64,000 nt of DNA from positions 1,054,001-1,118,000 of the forward strand of contig JADKHR010000001.1 of NCBI GenBank assembly GCA_016721625.1, read 5' to 3'. Below the pieces are notes generated by a model, which saw only the letters and a program-made list of their open reading frames with translations, was not told where the DNA came from and did not search any database. The DNA is from Elusimicrobiota bacterium. GTDB taxonomy: Bacteria; Elusimicrobiota; Elusimicrobia; FEN-1173. Both the position numbers and the translations under genes were made by a program. Positions within the stretch are counted from its first letter, which is position 1, and every line of letters begins with the position of its first letter. This document shows positions 62,929 to 64,000 of the stretch, piece by piece.

Positions 62929-63813
62929 TTACATGAATTCCTGAACGACGGCCTTCCAATCGTTGTCCGAGAGGCCCAACGAATGTTTCACGAGGGGACC
63001 GAACTCCGAGAGGGCGGGGTCCTGCTGTTCGTAGGTGGGGCGCTCCACCTGGTAGAGGACGCCCAGGGCGATGCGTTGGTCCCATTCAAGGCTGGCCTTA
63101 AGCGCCGCTTCGATGTTCGTGGCGTCGTGGCCCTTATCCGCCAGCTTGTAGACCCGCTCGCGAAACCAGGCGTAGGTGTTCATTTTGTTGTAGGTGACGC
63201 AGGGGCTCAAGACGTCCACCAGGGAGAACCCTTTGTGCGCGATGGCTTTGGTCATGATCTCGGCCAATCCGTTGGCGTCGCCGGAAAATCCCCTGGCCAC
63301 GAAAGACGCGCCGGCCATGAGAGCGATCCCCAGGGGGTTCAGTGCATTTTCGATGTTCCCGCCGGGTGTGGATTTCGTTTTGATCCCTTTGGTGGTGGTC
63401 GGGGACGTCTGGCCGGTGGTCAGCCCGTAGATTTGATTGTTCATGACGATGTAGGTCATGTCGATGTTCCGGCGCACCGCGTGGACGAAGTGGCCCACGC
63501 CGATCCCATAGCCGTCGCCGTCGCCCCCCGTGGCCACCACGGTGAGGTCGTGATTTCCCAGCTTGACGCCCTGGGCCACCGCGACCCCACGGCCGTGCAG
63601 GGTGTGCATGCCGTAGGAATGGATGAAACCAGGGAGGTTGGAGGAACAGCCGATGCCGCTCACGACGACCAGGTTCTTGGGGTTGATGTCCAGGGTGGCG
63701 CAGGCTGTTTGGAGGGAATTCAACACTCCGAAATCACCGCACCCGGGACACCAGGTGGGTTTGATCTCCGAGCGAAATTTTGACGCCGCTTGGGGGGTGG
63801 CAAGTTCAACCAT
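62929..63813 (-). CDS. korB: 2-oxoacid:ferredoxin oxidoreductase beta subunit (KorB-like)
   Basis: 294 residues. Binds thiamine diphosphate and an iron-sulfur cluster: WCPGCGDFGVLN, GIGCSSNLPGF, HGRGVAVAQGVKLGN, GDGDGYGIGVGHF and MNNQIYGLTTGQTSPT. It decarboxylates a 2-oxo acid (likely 2-oxoglutarate) with CoA and ferredoxin, reversibly. Strong AAGGAG before the ATG; 27 bp after korA. Typical of anaerobes. Substrate specificity is not proven. Confidence 0.93.
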   Translation of the reverse strand: MVELATPQAASKFRSEIKPTWCPGCGDFGVLNSLQTACATLDINPKNLVVVSGIGCSSNLPGFIHSYGMHTLHGRGVAVAQGVKLGNHDLTVVATGGDGDGYGIGVGHFVHAVRRNIDMTYIVMNNQIYGLTTGQTSPTTTKGIKTKSTPGGNIENALNPLGIALMAGASFVARGFSGDANGLAEIMTKAIAHKGFSLVDVLSPCVTYNKMNTYAWFRERVYKLADKGHDATNIEAALKASLEWDQRIALGVLYQVERPTYEQQDPALSEFGPLVKHSLGLSDNDWKAVVQEFM

Positions 63814-63840
63814 AGGGGTTTCTCCTTGTGGGGTTGGGTT

Positions 63841-64000
63841 TACGCGGTGACCGCGACCCGTTTAATCGCAATATCCAATTCGGCCGTCACCAAATGTTGA
63901 ACTTCCGGGGCGCCGGGTTTCAAGAGTCCTTTCACACGCTCTAAAAGCGGCGCGAAATAGAAAGGTTCCCCGTCGAATTTTCGGATGTGGTGAGGAAGGG
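63841..64000 (-). CDS. korA: 2-oxoacid:ferredoxin oxidoreductase alpha subunit, C-terminal end (partial)
   Basis: The last ~52 residues of a frame entering from the window edge and ending at TAA 63843-63841. LPHHIRKFDGEPFYFAPL fits KorA C-terminal regions with a following helical tail. Position directly before korB supports the call. Confidence 0.7.

Noticed and set aside
1..64000. CRISPR arrays, insertion sequences, prophage or rRNA genes
   Set aside because: No regularly spaced repeats, transposase, integrase, phage structural genes or rRNA sequence were seen.

Overview
The window reads as a GC-rich chromosome segment from a Gram-negative, probably anaerobic and uncultivated bacterium. The outer membrane is supported by lipoprotein export (LolC/LolD), SurA/PpiC-type chaperones, an OmpA-type barrel, lipoproteins, an AsmA/TamB-like protein and the LPS heptose epimerase HldD. 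A 2-oxoacid:ferredoxin oxidoreductase (KorAB) suggests anaerobic metabolism. Type III glutamine synthetase, two paralogous giant exported proteins and dense overlapping operons fit Elusimicrobiota/Omnitrophota-like lineages. That placement is an inference from gene content and was not tested by phylogeny.

Layout. 1-9.9 kb (minus strand): AsmA/TamB-like fragment, clpC with a consensus promoter, ilvE, lolD, lolC, lysS, a CheY-like regulator, a HAMP membrane protein, and prfB with its autoregulatory +1 frameshift site. 9.9-13.6 kb: a frameshifted type III glutamine synthetase and, on the plus strand, a homocitrate/isopropylmalate synthase-family gene. 13.8-24.8 kb (minus): a contiguous chain hisD-B-H-A-F-I-lepB-trpE-G-(DUF559)-D-C-F-B, with most junctions overlapping by 4 bp. 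A DUF559 endonuclease-like gene flanked by GC palindromes sits between trpG and trpD. 24.8-30.8 kb (minus): two small unknown genes, an ABC exporter, a dolichol-kinase-like protein, an M50-like membrane protein, panD, an unknown membrane-anchored protein and a response regulator. 31.0-38.1 kb (minus): giant protein 1 (about 2350 aa). 38.1-49.5 kb (plus): DUF1805, RlmD, Mfd, PpiC lipoprotein, SurA, PdxA, OmpA-like protein, lipoprotein, TPR protein, tRNA-Leu(CAG), SmpB, tRNA-Ser(CGA). 49.5-52.6 kb: pilT and a membrane protein (minus), hldD (plus), a zinc-ribbon membrane protein (minus). 52.65-62.8 kb (minus): giant protein 2 (about 3380 aa), split by one frameshift in an A5 tract. 62.9-64 kb: korB and the 3' end of korA.

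How the parts fit. The his-lepB-trp chain would co-express histidine and tryptophan synthesis with signal peptidase I. The SurA/PpiC/OmpA/lipoprotein block and lolCD serve envelope biogenesis. The most unusual feature is the giant pair. Both start with a signal peptide and a TraB/Tiki-like domain carrying a DVHGN motif, both carry a similar motif near the C-terminus, and their middles differ. Giant 1 has three GNAT-like repeats and a methyltransferase; giant 2 has a six-hairpin glycosidase-like domain, a GT4 glycosyltransferase, TPR, a methyltransferase-like domain and membrane segments. Their promoters share a bipartite TGTAACAATTT / TGTAA element at exactly the same distance (43 bp) from the -10 box. 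This suggests a co-regulated family of modular giant envelope proteins, possibly for surface glycan processing.
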